Below are positions 23,268 to 30,170 of a stretch of 30,170 nucleotides of DNA, piece after piece (positions within the stretch are counted from its first letter, which is position 1; each line of letters begins with the position of its first letter). Source of the DNA: JBJXGF01 sp046153015 (GTDB lineage Bacteria; Actinomycetota; Acidimicrobiia; Acidimicrobiales; CAIXPF01); contig JBJXGF010000360.1 of assembly GCA_046153015.1 (NCBI GenBank), positions 1 to 30,170 on the forward strand, in the 5' to 3' direction. A program made the position numbers and the translations under genes. A model generated the notes under the pieces. The model was not told the origin of the DNA. It saw only the letters and a program-made list of their open reading frames with translations, and ran no database searches.

Positions 23268-24155
23268 TCAACGCTGGCGGGCGGCCACGGCGAGCACCAC
23301 GAGCCCGATGCCGACGGCCTCGGCCGCGGTGGGCGCCTGCCCCAGCGCCAGCACGCCGACGGCGGCGGCGGTGGCCGGCAGGAGAGCCAGCAGGAACGCG
23401 AACTGGCCCTGCGTGACCCGGCGCAGCACCACCATGTCGAGCGCGTACGGGATCACGTTCGAGAAAATCCCGACGCCGACGCAGGCGAGGAGCAGGACCG
23501 GGTCGGTGAGCGCCGGCCCGACGTGCGGCGCGCCGATCGGGGCGATGGCCAGGGCGCCCACGACGCCGCCGAAGGCCAGCCCATCCACCCCGCCGCCCGC
23601 CCCGGCGTCTGTCCCGGTGTCTGTCCCGGCGCCGGCGACGCGGGCGGCGAGCACGATGTAGCCGGCCCACAACGCGGCGGCCGACAGCGCGAACGCCACG
23701 CCGACGCCGTTCGCCGCCCGCAGCTCCACGTCGGCCAGAACGCCCACGCCGGCCACGGCGAGCGCCAGGGCCAGCGCGTTGCGCAGGGTGCGCACGCCGA
23801 GCGCGGCCACCGTGATCGGCCCGAGGAACTCGATGGCCACGGCGTTGCCGAGCGGCAGCCGCTCGACCGCCAGGTAGAACGCAAGGTTCATGCAGGCCAG
23901 CGCGACCCCGAACGCCGCGGCCAGCAGCCGCCGGCGAGGCGTCCATCGCCGCCACGCCGGCCGCCGCCAAGCCCACAGCGCCGCCGCCGCGGCGCCCACC
24001 CGCAGCAGGGCTACGCCCGGCGGCGCCATCGAGTCGAACAGCGACACGGCGGTGGCGGCGCCGAGGTATTGCGACACGGCGCCCACCACGAAGAACACCG
24101 GCGGCGGGAGCGCTTCGAGGCGGGCCCGCAGGCCGGCCCCGGCCTGGGCGGCCAT
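23268..24155 (-). CDS. EamA-family exporter, RhtA-like
   Basis: A 295-residue integral membrane protein with about ten hydrophobic segments in two EamA repeats. The segment YLAVERLPLGNAVAIEFLGP is characteristic of the RhtA branch, which exports threonine/homoserine and other amino acids in E. coli. The substrate here is not determined by sequence. A short Gly/Ala/Thr/Asp loop near the middle (AGTDTGTDAGAGGG) arises from a small internal DNA repeat at about 23598-23632 and probably lies between helices. The ATG lies 8 bases after a TACGAT box and has no clear ribosome-binding site. Confidence 0.85.
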   Translation of the reverse strand: MAAQAGAGLRARLEALPPPVFFVVGAVSQYLGAATAVSLFDSMAPPGVALLRVGAAAAALWAWRRPAWRRWTPRRRLLAAAFGVALACMNLAFYLAVERLPLGNAVAIEFLGPITVAALGVRTLRNALALALAVAGVGVLADVELRAANGVGVAFALSAAALWAGYIVLAARVAGAGTDTGTDAGAGGGVDGLAFGGVVGALAIAPIGAPHVGPALTDPVLLLACVGVGIFSNVIPYALDMVVLRRVTQGQFAFLLALLPATAAAVGVLALGQAPTAAEAVGIGLVVLAVAARQR

Positions 24156-24163
24156 CGGGGCCC

Positions 24164-24169
24164 ATCGTA
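24164..24169 (-). promoter_or_regulatory. Candidate -10 box (TACGAT) for the RhtA-like gene
   Basis: On the minus strand TACGAT ends 8 bases before the ATG at 24155; the intervening GGGCCCCG has no ribosome-binding site character. It matches the leaderless layout of hemQ, lysC and asd. Confidence 0.5.
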
Positions 24170-24187
24170 AGCCGGCGCCGCAGCGAG

Positions 24188-24213
24188 GGCGTCAGGCCTG
24201 GGCGTCAGGCCTG
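24188..24213. repeat. Direct repeat of 13 bp
   Basis: GGCGTCAGGCCTG occurs twice back to back (24188-24200 and 24201-24213) in the gap between the RhtA-like gene and the monooxygenase gene. Confidence 0.8.
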
Positions 24214-24239
24214 GGCGGCGCCCCCAGCCGGGGCCGCCC
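24213..24239 (-). terminator. Hairpin downstream of the monooxygenase gene
   Basis: GGGCGGC (24213-24219) pairs with GCCGCCC (24233-24239), with further C/G pairing possible inside. It lies about 40 bases past the monooxygenase stop and upstream of the next minus-strand gene. No T-run follows. Confidence 0.4.
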
Positions 24240-24280
24240 GTTGCGGTGCGGCCCCGGCCAGCGCGAGAAGGTGGGACGGG

Positions 24281-25924
24281 TCAGGCGCGGACGGGCGTGC
24301 CGAACGAGATGCCCGGATAGCCCTGCTCGGCCATGTCGGCGATGCGCTCACGGAACTTGGTGAGGCTGCCGGCGTAGGGCAGGTACTCGTTGGGCTTGCC
24401 GGGGATGTTCGCGCCGCGGAACCAGGTGTTCTCGGCGATCAGCGCGATCTTGGCCGCCTCGTGCACCTCGGCGGTCCACTGGGCGCAGGCGTCCTCGTCG
24501 GGCGCGATGTAGGTGCGGCCGTTTGCCCGGGCGTACTCGAGCAGGCCGGTGATGTAGTCGACCATGATCTCGGTGGCCCGGGGGAAGTTCCCCGCGATCA
24601 GGTGCGGTCCGCCGGCCATGAAGAAGTTCGGGAAGCCCGGGACCATGGCCCCGAGGTAGGTGACCACGCCCTTCGACCACTGGTCGCGCAGCACCCGGCC
24701 CCCTTCGCCGACCACGTTCATGCGGGTCAACGAGCCGGTGAAGCCGTCGAACCCGGTGGCCCACACGATGATGTCGAAGGCCCGCTCGCCGTCGCTCGTC
24801 TGGATGCCGTTCTCGGTGATCGTGACGATCGGGGTCTCGTTGAGATCGACCAGCTTGACGTTCGGCTGGTTGAACGCCTCGTAGTAGAAGGTCTCCATCG
24901 GGGGGCGGCGCATGCCGTAGCCGTGATCGGTCGGGATCAGCTTCTCGGCCACCGCCGGGTCGTTCACCCGCTGGCGGATCTTCTCGGCGATGAACTCCGA
25001 GAACTCGGCGTTGGCCTCCCGGTTGGTCATCATGTCGCGGTAGTTGCTGATGAGCTTGGAGAAGCCCTTCATCTGGTAGAGCTTCTCGTACAGCTCCCAC
25101 CGCTCCTCCTTCGACACGTCGAAGGTGCGTTGACGAGACGGCTTGTGCACGAACCCGCCGAAGGAGTTCATGCACGAGTGGTAGATCTCGTCGTAGGTGG
25201 CCTTGATCTCGGCCTGCTCCTCCTCGGTGATCTTCCCGTTGTTGAGCGGTGCGTTCCAGTTCGGCGTGCGCTGGTACACCACCAGCTCGGCGGCCTCCTT
25301 GGCCACCTCGGGGATGAGCTGCACGGCGCTCGCCCCGGTGCCGATGACCGCCACCTTCTTGCCGGCGAACTGCACCGACTCCTTGGGCCATTGGCCGGTG
25401 TGGTAGGCCTCGCCCTGGTACCGCTCCCGGCCGGGGATGGCCGGCCAATAGGGAACCGACAGCACGCCGGTGGCCGACACGAGGAAGCGGCACCGCAGCT
25501 GCCCGCCGTCCTCGGTGGTGAGGGTCCAGACGCCGTCGGCCTCGTCGAAGGCGGCCGTGGCGATGCGGGTGCGGAATTGCATCAGGTCGCGCAGGCCCAG
25601 CTTGTCGGTGGCGAAGTTCAGGTACGCCTCGGTCTCGGCCTGGCCGGCGAAATGCTCCGACCAGTTCCACTCCTCGAGCAGCTCAGGGGAGAAGAAGTAC
25701 CCGTAGGAGTAGCTCTCCGAGTCGAAGCGGGCGCCCGGGTAGCGGTTCCAGTACCACGTGCCGCCGACGCCGGTGCCGGCCTCGACCAGCCGCGCGTCGA
25801 AGCCCTTCTCACGCATCAGGTGCAGCTGGTAGATCCCGGTGACCCCGGCGCCGATGATGATGACCTCGGCGTCCAGGGCGGCGCCTCGTGCCCCCACCTG
25901 CGACGCGACCTCTTCAGTGGCCAT
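24281..25924 (-). CDS. Flavin monooxygenase of the Baeyer-Villiger type
   Basis: A 547-residue FAD/NADPH monooxygenase that would insert oxygen into a ketone to form an ester or lactone. It has the FAD Rossmann loop GAGVTG (25-30), GGTWYWNRYPGARFDSESY (54-72), the family fingerprint in the form YQGEAYHTGQWP (169-180) and the NADPH loop GTGASA (195-200). The usual fingerprint starts with Phe (FxGxxxHxxxWP); here it starts with Tyr, a conservative change. Length and layout fit cyclohexanone/steroid-type enzymes; the substrate is unknown. ATG 25924 is preferred over a GTG nine bases upstream because GGGAG lies 10 bases before the ATG but abuts the GTG. An inverted repeat at 25942-25969 may control it. 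Confidence 0.88.
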   Translation of the reverse strand: MATEEVASQVGARGAALDAEVIIIGAGVTGIYQLHLMREKGFDARLVEAGTGVGGTWYWNRYPGARFDSESYSYGYFFSPELLEEWNWSEHFAGQAETEAYLNFATDKLGLRDLMQFRTRIATAAFDEADGVWTLTTEDGGQLRCRFLVSATGVLSVPYWPAIPGRERYQGEAYHTGQWPKESVQFAGKKVAVIGTGASAVQLIPEVAKEAAELVVYQRTPNWNAPLNNGKITEEEQAEIKATYDEIYHSCMNSFGGFVHKPSRQRTFDVSKEERWELYEKLYQMKGFSKLISNYRDMMTNREANAEFSEFIAEKIRQRVNDPAVAEKLIPTDHGYGMRRPPMETFYYEAFNQPNVKLVDLNETPIVTITENGIQTSDGERAFDIIVWATGFDGFTGSLTRMNVVGEGGRVLRDQWSKGVVTYLGAMVPGFPNFFMAGGPHLIAGNFPRATEIMVDYITGLLEYARANGRTYIAPDEDACAQWTAEVHEAAKIALIAENTWFRGANIPGKPNEYLPYAGSLTKFRERIADMAEQGYPGISFGTPVRA

Positions 25925-25941
25925 GTTCGTCACTCTCCCTT

Positions 25942-25969
25942 GGTCCGGTCAGTCCCTGCGATCCGGACC
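25942..25969. promoter_or_regulatory. Inverted repeat (operator candidate) between the monooxygenase and thioesterase-like genes
   Basis: GGTCCGG (25942-25948) and CCGGACC (25963-25969) are perfect inverted repeats with centres 21 bases apart, two turns of DNA. The site adjoins the monooxygenase ribosome-binding site in a 138-base divergent promoter region, a typical place for a dimeric repressor such as TetR or GntR types. No regulator gene is adjacent. Confidence 0.45.
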
Positions 25970-26062
25970 GCAACCCATGAAGATACGCCCTCCCACCGCT
26001 CGGTGCCCGAGGCCAGGCCGACGTCTTGCCTCGGCGGGGCCCGAGCGCGAGGCTCGCCCGCC

Positions 26063-26944
26063 ATGGAGCGCCCGGCCGAGATGACCTGGTTCAAGTACCC
26101 CGGCAAGGGGCACATCCTGCGCTACGCCCGCCTCGCCCTCGACGGCACCCGGGAGGGCCTGATCGAAGGCCTGCTGCCGGCCCTGCCCGAGTACTGCGAC
26201 CCCGGCGGGGCCGTCCGTCTCGGCGCCATCGCCCTGCTCACCGACTACGCCGCGGGCATGCTGGCCATGCAGACCGTGCGCCCCGACTGGACCGTCACCC
26301 ACGACATGGCCCTCCACCTCACCGGCCTGGCGAAGGCGATGCCCGGCCCCGACGGCGGCGCCGAGGGCGCGGGCGAGCTCGAGGGGTACACGAGGCTGGT
26401 GCGCGCCGGGCGCAACAACGTGGTGTCCGAGACCTCGGTGGTCACCCCCGGCGGCGAGGAGGTGGCCCGGGGCTATGTGACCTTCACCCGCCTGCCCCGG
26501 CGCGACGACACGCCCCGCCCCGCCGGCGACCTGCGGATCAACCTCATCGAACCCGAGGACGGGCCCCGCGCCCCGCTCGACCAGGCTGTGGGGTTCCGCT
26601 TCTCGGCGCCGGACAACGAGGGCCCGCACCCGGGCCGCCACTGGGTCGAGTTCGACCATGTGCCGTTCATCTACAACTCGCTCGGCGCCATCCAGGGCGG
26701 CGCGGTCACGCTCTCGCTCGAGCGGGGCGCGTCGTGGGCCGGCGAGCGCGAGCTGGGCCGGCCCTGCCGCACCACCGACCTGCACCTCCACTACCTGGCC
26801 CTGGGCAAGACCGGCCCGTTCCAGGTGCGGGCCGAGGTGCTCCGCAAAGCCGCCCACGAGGTGGTGTCGCGCCTTGCCCTCGTCGACACCGGCGACGAGG
26901 ACCGGCTATTGGCGCTCGGCATCGGCACGGCCGAGCCGATCTGA
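26063..26944 (+). CDS. Double-hotdog thioesterase-like protein
   Basis: A 293-residue protein that appears to contain two hotdog domains. The first is about residues 30-150 (VRLGAIALLTDYAAGMLAMQ, VTHDMALHLTG, GYVTFTRLP). The second is about 180-293 (GAIQGGAVTLSLERGASW, TDLHLHYLALGKTGPFQVRAEVLRKAAHEVVSRLALVDTG). The hotdog features, a helix followed by strands with the L-H-Y-L pattern, match PaaI-type acyl-CoA thioesterases. No clear catalytic Asp/Glu of a specific subfamily is evident. Divergent from the monooxygenase gene across a shared promoter region, which suggests a joint catabolic role. The ATG at 26063 has weak upstream signals; an in-frame ATG six codons later is possible. Confidence 0.75.
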   Translation: MERPAEMTWFKYPGKGHILRYARLALDGTREGLIEGLLPALPEYCDPGGAVRLGAIALLTDYAAGMLAMQTVRPDWTVTHDMALHLTGLAKAMPGPDGGAEGAGELEGYTRLVRAGRNNVVSETSVVTPGGEEVARGYVTFTRLPRRDDTPRPAGDLRINLIEPEDGPRAPLDQAVGFRFSAPDNEGPHPGRHWVEFDHVPFIYNSLGAIQGGAVTLSLERGASWAGERELGRPCRTTDLHLHYLALGKTGPFQVRAEVLRKAAHEVVSRLALVDTGDEDRLLALGIGTAEPI

Positions 26945-26959
26945 GCTGAGCCGACTTGA

Positions 26960-26997
26960 ACCAGGCGGTTCGGCCGGTTCGGCCGGTCAGGCCTGGT
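26960..26997. terminator. Hairpin between convergent thioesterase-like and CoA-transferase genes
   Basis: ACCAGGC (26960-26966) pairs with GCCTGGT (26991-26997). The 24-base loop contains GGTTCGGCC twice. The right arm covers the CoA-transferase stop codon. It could end transcription from both sides, though there is no T-run. Confidence 0.4.
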
Positions 26998-28135
26998 GGT
27001 CGAGCTCGCCCAGCTCGCGGAGCACGTCGGCGGTGTCGGCGCCGAGGGGGCGGCCGGCCCAGCGGAGGCGGCCCGGGGTGGCGGAGAGCCGGGCGATCAG
27101 GTTCTGCATGGGCACCCCGTCGACCTCGACCACGGCGCGGCGGGCCTGGTAGTGCGGGTCGGCGGCGATGTCGGCCATGTCCATCACCACCGCGGCCGCG
27201 GCCTCCGCCGCCTCGAACACCGCCACCACCTCCTCGGAGGGCCGCGCCGCGATCCACCCGCCCAGGCGCTCGTCGAGCTCGGCGCGATGCTCGACGCGCC
27301 CGGCGAAGGAGGTGAAGCGGGGGTCGTCGCCGGCGCCGATCAGGCGCATGACCCGCGCCGCCACCGAGTCCGACGAGGTGGACACCGCCACCCACTTGCC
27401 GTCGGCCGCCTGGTAGTTCGAGCGGGGCACGGAGTAGGGGATGCCCGATCCCATCCGGGGCTGCAGCGCGCCGGTGGTGAGGTAGACCGACATGAGCGGG
27501 CCCATCAGCTGGAACATCGACTCGAGCAGGTTCACGTCGACCACTTGGCCGACCCCCGAGTGCACCGCCACCATCGTGGCGAAGGCGGCCACCACCGCCG
27601 TCACCTCGTCGGTGAGCGCGATCGGGGGCAGCAGCGGCGGACCGTCGGGCATCCCGTTGATGGCTGAGAAGCCCGACATCGCCTCGGCCAGCGTGGCGAA
27701 GCCGGGCCGGTGGGCGTAGGGGCCGTCCTGGCCGAAGCCGGTGACCCGGGTGATGACCAGCTTCGGGTTGCGGGCGTGGAGCACCTCGGGGGCGAGGCCC
27801 AGCGCCTCGAGCTTGCCCGGCCGCAGGTTCTCCACCAGCACGTCGGCCGAGTCGCAGAGCCGGAGCATGGCGTCGAGGCCCTCGGGGCTCTTCAGGTCGA
27901 GCACGATCGAGCGCTTGCCCCGGCCGATCAGCTTCCAGAAGAACGACTCGCCGTCCTCGGGGTGCAGCCAACCCATGCGGCGGGTGGCGTCGCCCTCGGG
28001 CCGCTCGATCTTGATCACGTCGGCGCCGAAGTCGGCGAGGTACCGGGCGCAGCCGGGCCCGGCGATCACGGTGGCGAAATCGATCACCCGCAGGTCGGCC
28101 AGCGGCCCGGCGCCGGCGTTCGCTGCGCTCACCAT
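26987..28135 (-). CDS. Class III (CaiB/BaiF) CoA-transferase family protein
   Basis: A 382-residue enzyme of the family that moves CoA between carboxylic acids or racemises 2-methylacyl-CoA. The N-terminal block is typical: LADLRVIDFATVIAGPGCARYLADFGADVIKIE. So are KRSIVLDLKSPEG, DVLVENLRPG and TRVTGFGQDGPYAHRPGF. In formyl-CoA transferase and CaiB the catalytic Asp follows the RPG[YF] motif; here that position is A147 (RPGFATLAEAMSG). Many uncharacterised family members have a small residue there, so the chemistry is uncertain. The ATG at 28135 overlaps the stop of the carboxylase epsilon gene by seven bases, so it is translated as part of the carboxylase operon. Confidence 0.87.
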   Translation of the reverse strand: MVSAANAGAGPLADLRVIDFATVIAGPGCARYLADFGADVIKIERPEGDATRRMGWLHPEDGESFFWKLIGRGKRSIVLDLKSPEGLDAMLRLCDSADVLVENLRPGKLEALGLAPEVLHARNPKLVITRVTGFGQDGPYAHRPGFATLAEAMSGFSAINGMPDGPPLLPPIALTDEVTAVVAAFATMVAVHSGVGQVVDVNLLESMFQLMGPLMSVYLTTGALQPRMGSGIPYSVPRSNYQAADGKWVAVSTSSDSVAARVMRLIGAGDDPRFTSFAGRVEHRAELDERLGGWIAARPSEEVVAVFEAAEAAAAVVMDMADIAADPHYQARRAVVEVDGVPMQNLIARLSATPGRLRWAGRPLGADTADVLRELGELDHQA

Positions 28136-28329
28136 GGGGAGCTGCCCGGCTGGCGCACCGGCGAGGGCTTGGTCCACCAACGCCCCGAGAACCGCCAACG
28201 CGAAGGGGTCGCGCCCGGCGGGGGCCCGCCGGGCGCAGGGCGCGGCCACAGCGCCTCGTGCGCGGCGAGGATCGCGGCCACCTCCTCGGGGGCGGGCGCC
28301 CCCCCGCCGCGGACCTCGAACCCGCTCAC
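28129..28329 (-). CDS. accE: Acyl-CoA carboxylase epsilon subunit
   Basis: A 66-residue protein starting at GTG 28329, 44 bases after the beta-subunit stop. The short form with FEVRGG...PEEVAAILAAHEALW (residues 4-28) and the tail SRWRFSGRW (43-51) matches actinobacterial AccE/PccE. Those proteins typically have an EVxRGxPxxEELAAL start and a WxxxxR ending, and they stabilise the biotin carboxylase/carboxyltransferase complex. Residues 29-42 are a Pro/Gly-rich stretch. Its stop overlaps the CoA-transferase start by seven bases. The identification rests on position, size and these two motifs. Confidence 0.72.
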   Translation of the reverse strand: MSGFEVRGGGAPAPEEVAAILAAHEALWPRPAPGGPPPGATPSRWRFSGRWWTKPSPVRQPGSSPW

Positions 28330-28373
28330 CGAGCTCGCGCCGCGGGCCGGCGCGCCCCCGCCCTCCCGCCCGC

Positions 28374-29924
28374 TCACAGCGGGATGTTCCCGTGCTTGCG
28401 GCGGGGCAGCTCCTCGCGTTTGGTCGCCAACAGCTCCAGGCCGGCGATGAGCTTGATCCGGGTGTCGGCCGGGTCGATCACGTCGTCCACGTAGCCCCGC
28501 TCCGCGGCGATGTACGGGTTCGCGAAGCGCTCGGTGTACTCCTCGACCAGCTCCGCCTTGCGGCCGGCCGGATCGGCGGCGGACTGCAGCTCCCGCCGGT
28601 ACACGATCTCGACCGCGCCCTGCGGGCCCATCACCGCCAACTCCGCCGACGGCCAGGCGAAGCTGAGGTCGGAACCCACCGATTTCGAGTCCATCACCAC
28701 GTATGCGCCGCCGTACGCCTTGCGGGTTATCACCTGCATGCGGGGCACGGTGGCCTCGCAATAGGCGTAAAGCAGCTTGGCGCCGTGACGGATGATCCCG
28801 CCGTACTCCTGGTCCACGCCGGGGAGAAAACCGGGCACGTCGACGAAGGTGATGAGCGGCACGTTGAACGCATCGCAGCAACGCACGAACCGAGCCGCCT
28901 TCTCGCTGGACTCGATGTCGAGCACGCCGGCGAGCACCATCGGCTGGTTGCCGACCACCCCCACCGGGCAGCCGTTCAAGCGGGCGAACCCGCACACGAT
29001 CGAGCCGGCCCAGTTGGGGAAGTACTCGAAGAAGTCGCCGTCGTCCATCACCGTGGTGATGATCTTCTTCACGTCGTAGGGCTGGTTGGAGCTGGCCGGC
29101 ATGAGCTCGAGCAGCTCCGGGCAGCGGCGCTGCGGGTCGTCGCTCGGCTGGATGCGGGGCGGGGTCTCCAGGTTGTTCTGCGGCAGGAACGACAGCAGGT
29201 ACTTCACGTCGTCCAGGCACTGCTTCTCGTCGTCGGAGACGAACGTGGCCACGCCCGATTTGGTGGAATGCGAGCGGGCGCCGCCCAGCTCCTCGAGCGT
29301 GACGTCTTCTCCGGTGACGGTCTTCACCACGTCGGGCCCGGTGATGAACATGTGGGAGCGTTCACGCACCATGAAGATGAAATCGGTCATCGCTGGGCTG
29401 TACACCGCGCCGCCGGCGCAGGGCCCCAGCACCACCGAGATCTGAGGGATCACGCCGCTCGCCTGCACGTTGCGCCAGAAGATGCCGCCGTAGGCGTCGA
29501 GGCTGACCACGCCCTCCTGGATCCGGGCGCCGGCGCCGTCGTTCAAGCCGATCATGGGGCAGCCGACCGACAGCGCCATGTCCATGACCTTGTGGATCTT
29601 GCGGGCGAAGGTCTCGCCCAGCGCGCCGCCGAACACGGTGAAATCCTGGGAGAAGACGAACACCTTGCGGCCGTCGATCGTGCCCCACCCGGTGATCACC
29701 CCGTCGGTGTAGGGCCGCTCGGAGGCGTCGGCCGCCTGGCTGCGGGCGAGGAGGTCGAGCTCGTGGAACGACCCGGGGTCGAGCAGGTGCTCGATCCGCT
29801 CCCGGGCCAGCATCTTGCCCTTCTCGTGCTGGCGCTCCACGGCGTGGGGCGGCCCCGCGTGGTACGCCTCCTCCTTGCGCGCCTGGAGCTGCGCAAGCCG
29901 CTCGGTGAGCGGGTGGTCCGACAT
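28374..29924 (-). CDS. Acyl-CoA carboxylase beta (carboxyltransferase) subunit
   Basis: A 516-residue carboxyltransferase that moves CO2 from biotin to acyl-CoA (propionyl-, acetyl- or similar). Both crotonase-fold halves are intact: LNDGAGARIQEGVVSLDAYG with GPCAGGAVYSPA in the first, and FVDVPGFLPGVDQEYGGII with AYGGAYVVMDSKSVGSDL in the second. In Streptomyces PccB the residue at the AYx position (Asp422) favours propionyl-CoA, while Ile is found in acetyl-CoA-accepting forms. Here it is V409, so a strict propionyl-CoA carboxylase call would be unsafe. The ATG has GAGGAG 10 bases upstream. It heads an operon with accE and the CoA-transferase. The biotin-carrying alpha subunit is not in the window. 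Confidence 0.93.
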   Translation of the reverse strand: MSDHPLTERLAQLQARKEEAYHAGPPHAVERQHEKGKMLARERIEHLLDPGSFHELDLLARSQAADASERPYTDGVITGWGTIDGRKVFVFSQDFTVFGGALGETFARKIHKVMDMALSVGCPMIGLNDGAGARIQEGVVSLDAYGGIFWRNVQASGVIPQISVVLGPCAGGAVYSPAMTDFIFMVRERSHMFITGPDVVKTVTGEDVTLEELGGARSHSTKSGVATFVSDDEKQCLDDVKYLLSFLPQNNLETPPRIQPSDDPQRRCPELLELMPASSNQPYDVKKIITTVMDDGDFFEYFPNWAGSIVCGFARLNGCPVGVVGNQPMVLAGVLDIESSEKAARFVRCCDAFNVPLITFVDVPGFLPGVDQEYGGIIRHGAKLLYAYCEATVPRMQVITRKAYGGAYVVMDSKSVGSDLSFAWPSAELAVMGPQGAVEIVYRRELQSAADPAGRKAELVEEYTERFANPYIAAERGYVDDVIDPADTRIKLIAGLELLATKREELPRRKHGNIPL

Positions 29925-29984
29925 CGCGTTCAGTCTCCTCTGCGGGCGGCGCTCGCCGGGGTCGGCCCGGGCCGGTGCATGGGC

Positions 29985-30170
29985 TCAGAGGGTAGTGACG
30001 CTCCGGCGCCGGTTGCGAGCCGCCCCCTCGATCCACTCCTCGACTCGGCGCCGCGTGGTCGGGTCGAGCGGCTCGCCGAACGCGTCGCGGCTGAGCGCGT
30101 CGCCGACAGCGGCGAGCTCGGCCGCGCCCAGCAGGTCGGCCAGCGCCGCGCCGTACTCCGCGACGGTCTC
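29985..30170 (-). CDS. C-terminal end of an unidentified protein (truncated by the window edge)
   Basis: The last 61 residues of a minus-strand gene ending in TGA at 29985-29987, 60 bases upstream of the carboxylase beta start. The visible part is helical and charged (ETVAEYGAALADLLGAAE, then EEWIEGAARNRRRSVTTL), with strong G/C third-position bias, so it is very likely coding. There is no recognisable motif. It may be co-transcribed with the carboxylase operon; too little is visible to name it. Confidence 0.6.
   Translation of the reverse strand, partial: ETVAEYGAALADLLGAAELAAVGDALSRDAFGEPLDPTTRRRVEEWIEGAARNRRRSVTTL

Noticed and set aside
18129..28249. Upstream start codons extending the CoA-transferase (28249), the S51-like protein (17508) and other genes
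   Set aside because: The added residues are low-complexity translations of neighbouring genes in another frame; starts overlapping the preceding stop codon by a few bases give family-sized proteins.
1..30170. tRNA, rRNA, insertion sequences, prophage or attachment sites
   Set aside because: I saw no tRNA-like cloverleaf, no transposase or integrase motifs and no terminal inverted repeats; base composition looks uniform across the window.

Overview
The window is about 30 kb of very GC-rich DNA with near-saturated G/C in third codon positions. GTG starts are frequent, and so are four-base stop/start overlaps. The gene content is: coproheme decarboxylase of the HemQ type, a three-subunit acyl-CoA carboxylase with an epsilon subunit, ethylmalonyl-CoA mutase, a complete Liv-type ABC transporter, and a membrane-anchored degenerate GGDEF protein. 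Together these point to an actinomycete, most likely a relative of the Acidimicrobiia. That placement is inference; there is no rRNA gene here.

Positions 1-4628 hold an NAD-linked molybdenum/tungsten formate dehydrogenase locus, the most unusual part of the window. It runs: end of fdhD; the catalytic (C-terminal) part of FdhA; a NuoE-NuoF fusion; and a separate gene for the iron-sulfur N-terminal part of FdhA. The FdhA polypeptide is therefore split and its halves are encoded in reversed order around the diaphorase subunit. The catalytic half is interrupted by an in-frame TGA exactly where selenocysteine sits in selenium-dependent formate dehydrogenases. A hairpin with a GGTCT loop follows at the same spacing as I recall for E. 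coli fdhF. I read this as a selenoprotein, not a broken gene.

Positions 4687-11764 hold hemQ, then livHMGF (LivH carries a fused exported beta-sandwich domain), a crotonase-fold protein lacking both usual catalytic glutamates, and on the opposite strand the lipoprotein binding protein LivK. Positions 11774-13338 carry a LarE-type PP-loop enzyme, an unrecognised protein and a small MazG-like pyrophosphohydrolase. Positions 13367-16721 carry asd and lysC (lysine/threonine/methionine branch) divergent from a membrane-anchored cyclophilin.

Positions 16702-20320 hold a peptidase S51-like protein and a methyltransferase in one operon, three copies of a 42-bp repeat, leucyl/phenylalanyl-tRNA-protein transferase (aat), and a secreted beta-propeller protein. 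Positions 20388-24155 hold ethylmalonyl-CoA mutase, a possible minus-strand gene remnant, the GGDEF-like protein and an RhtA/EamA exporter.

Positions 24281-30170 look like an acyl-CoA/ketone catabolism region: a Baeyer-Villiger-type monooxygenase divergent from a double-hotdog thioesterase-like protein, then a minus-strand operon of acyl-CoA carboxylase beta, epsilon and a class III CoA-transferase. The formate dehydrogenase, ethylmalonyl-CoA mutase and carboxylase would fit growth on C1/C2 or short-chain acyl compounds. At least six genes have a TANNNT box ending 8-10 bases before the start codon, which suggests widespread leaderless transcription.
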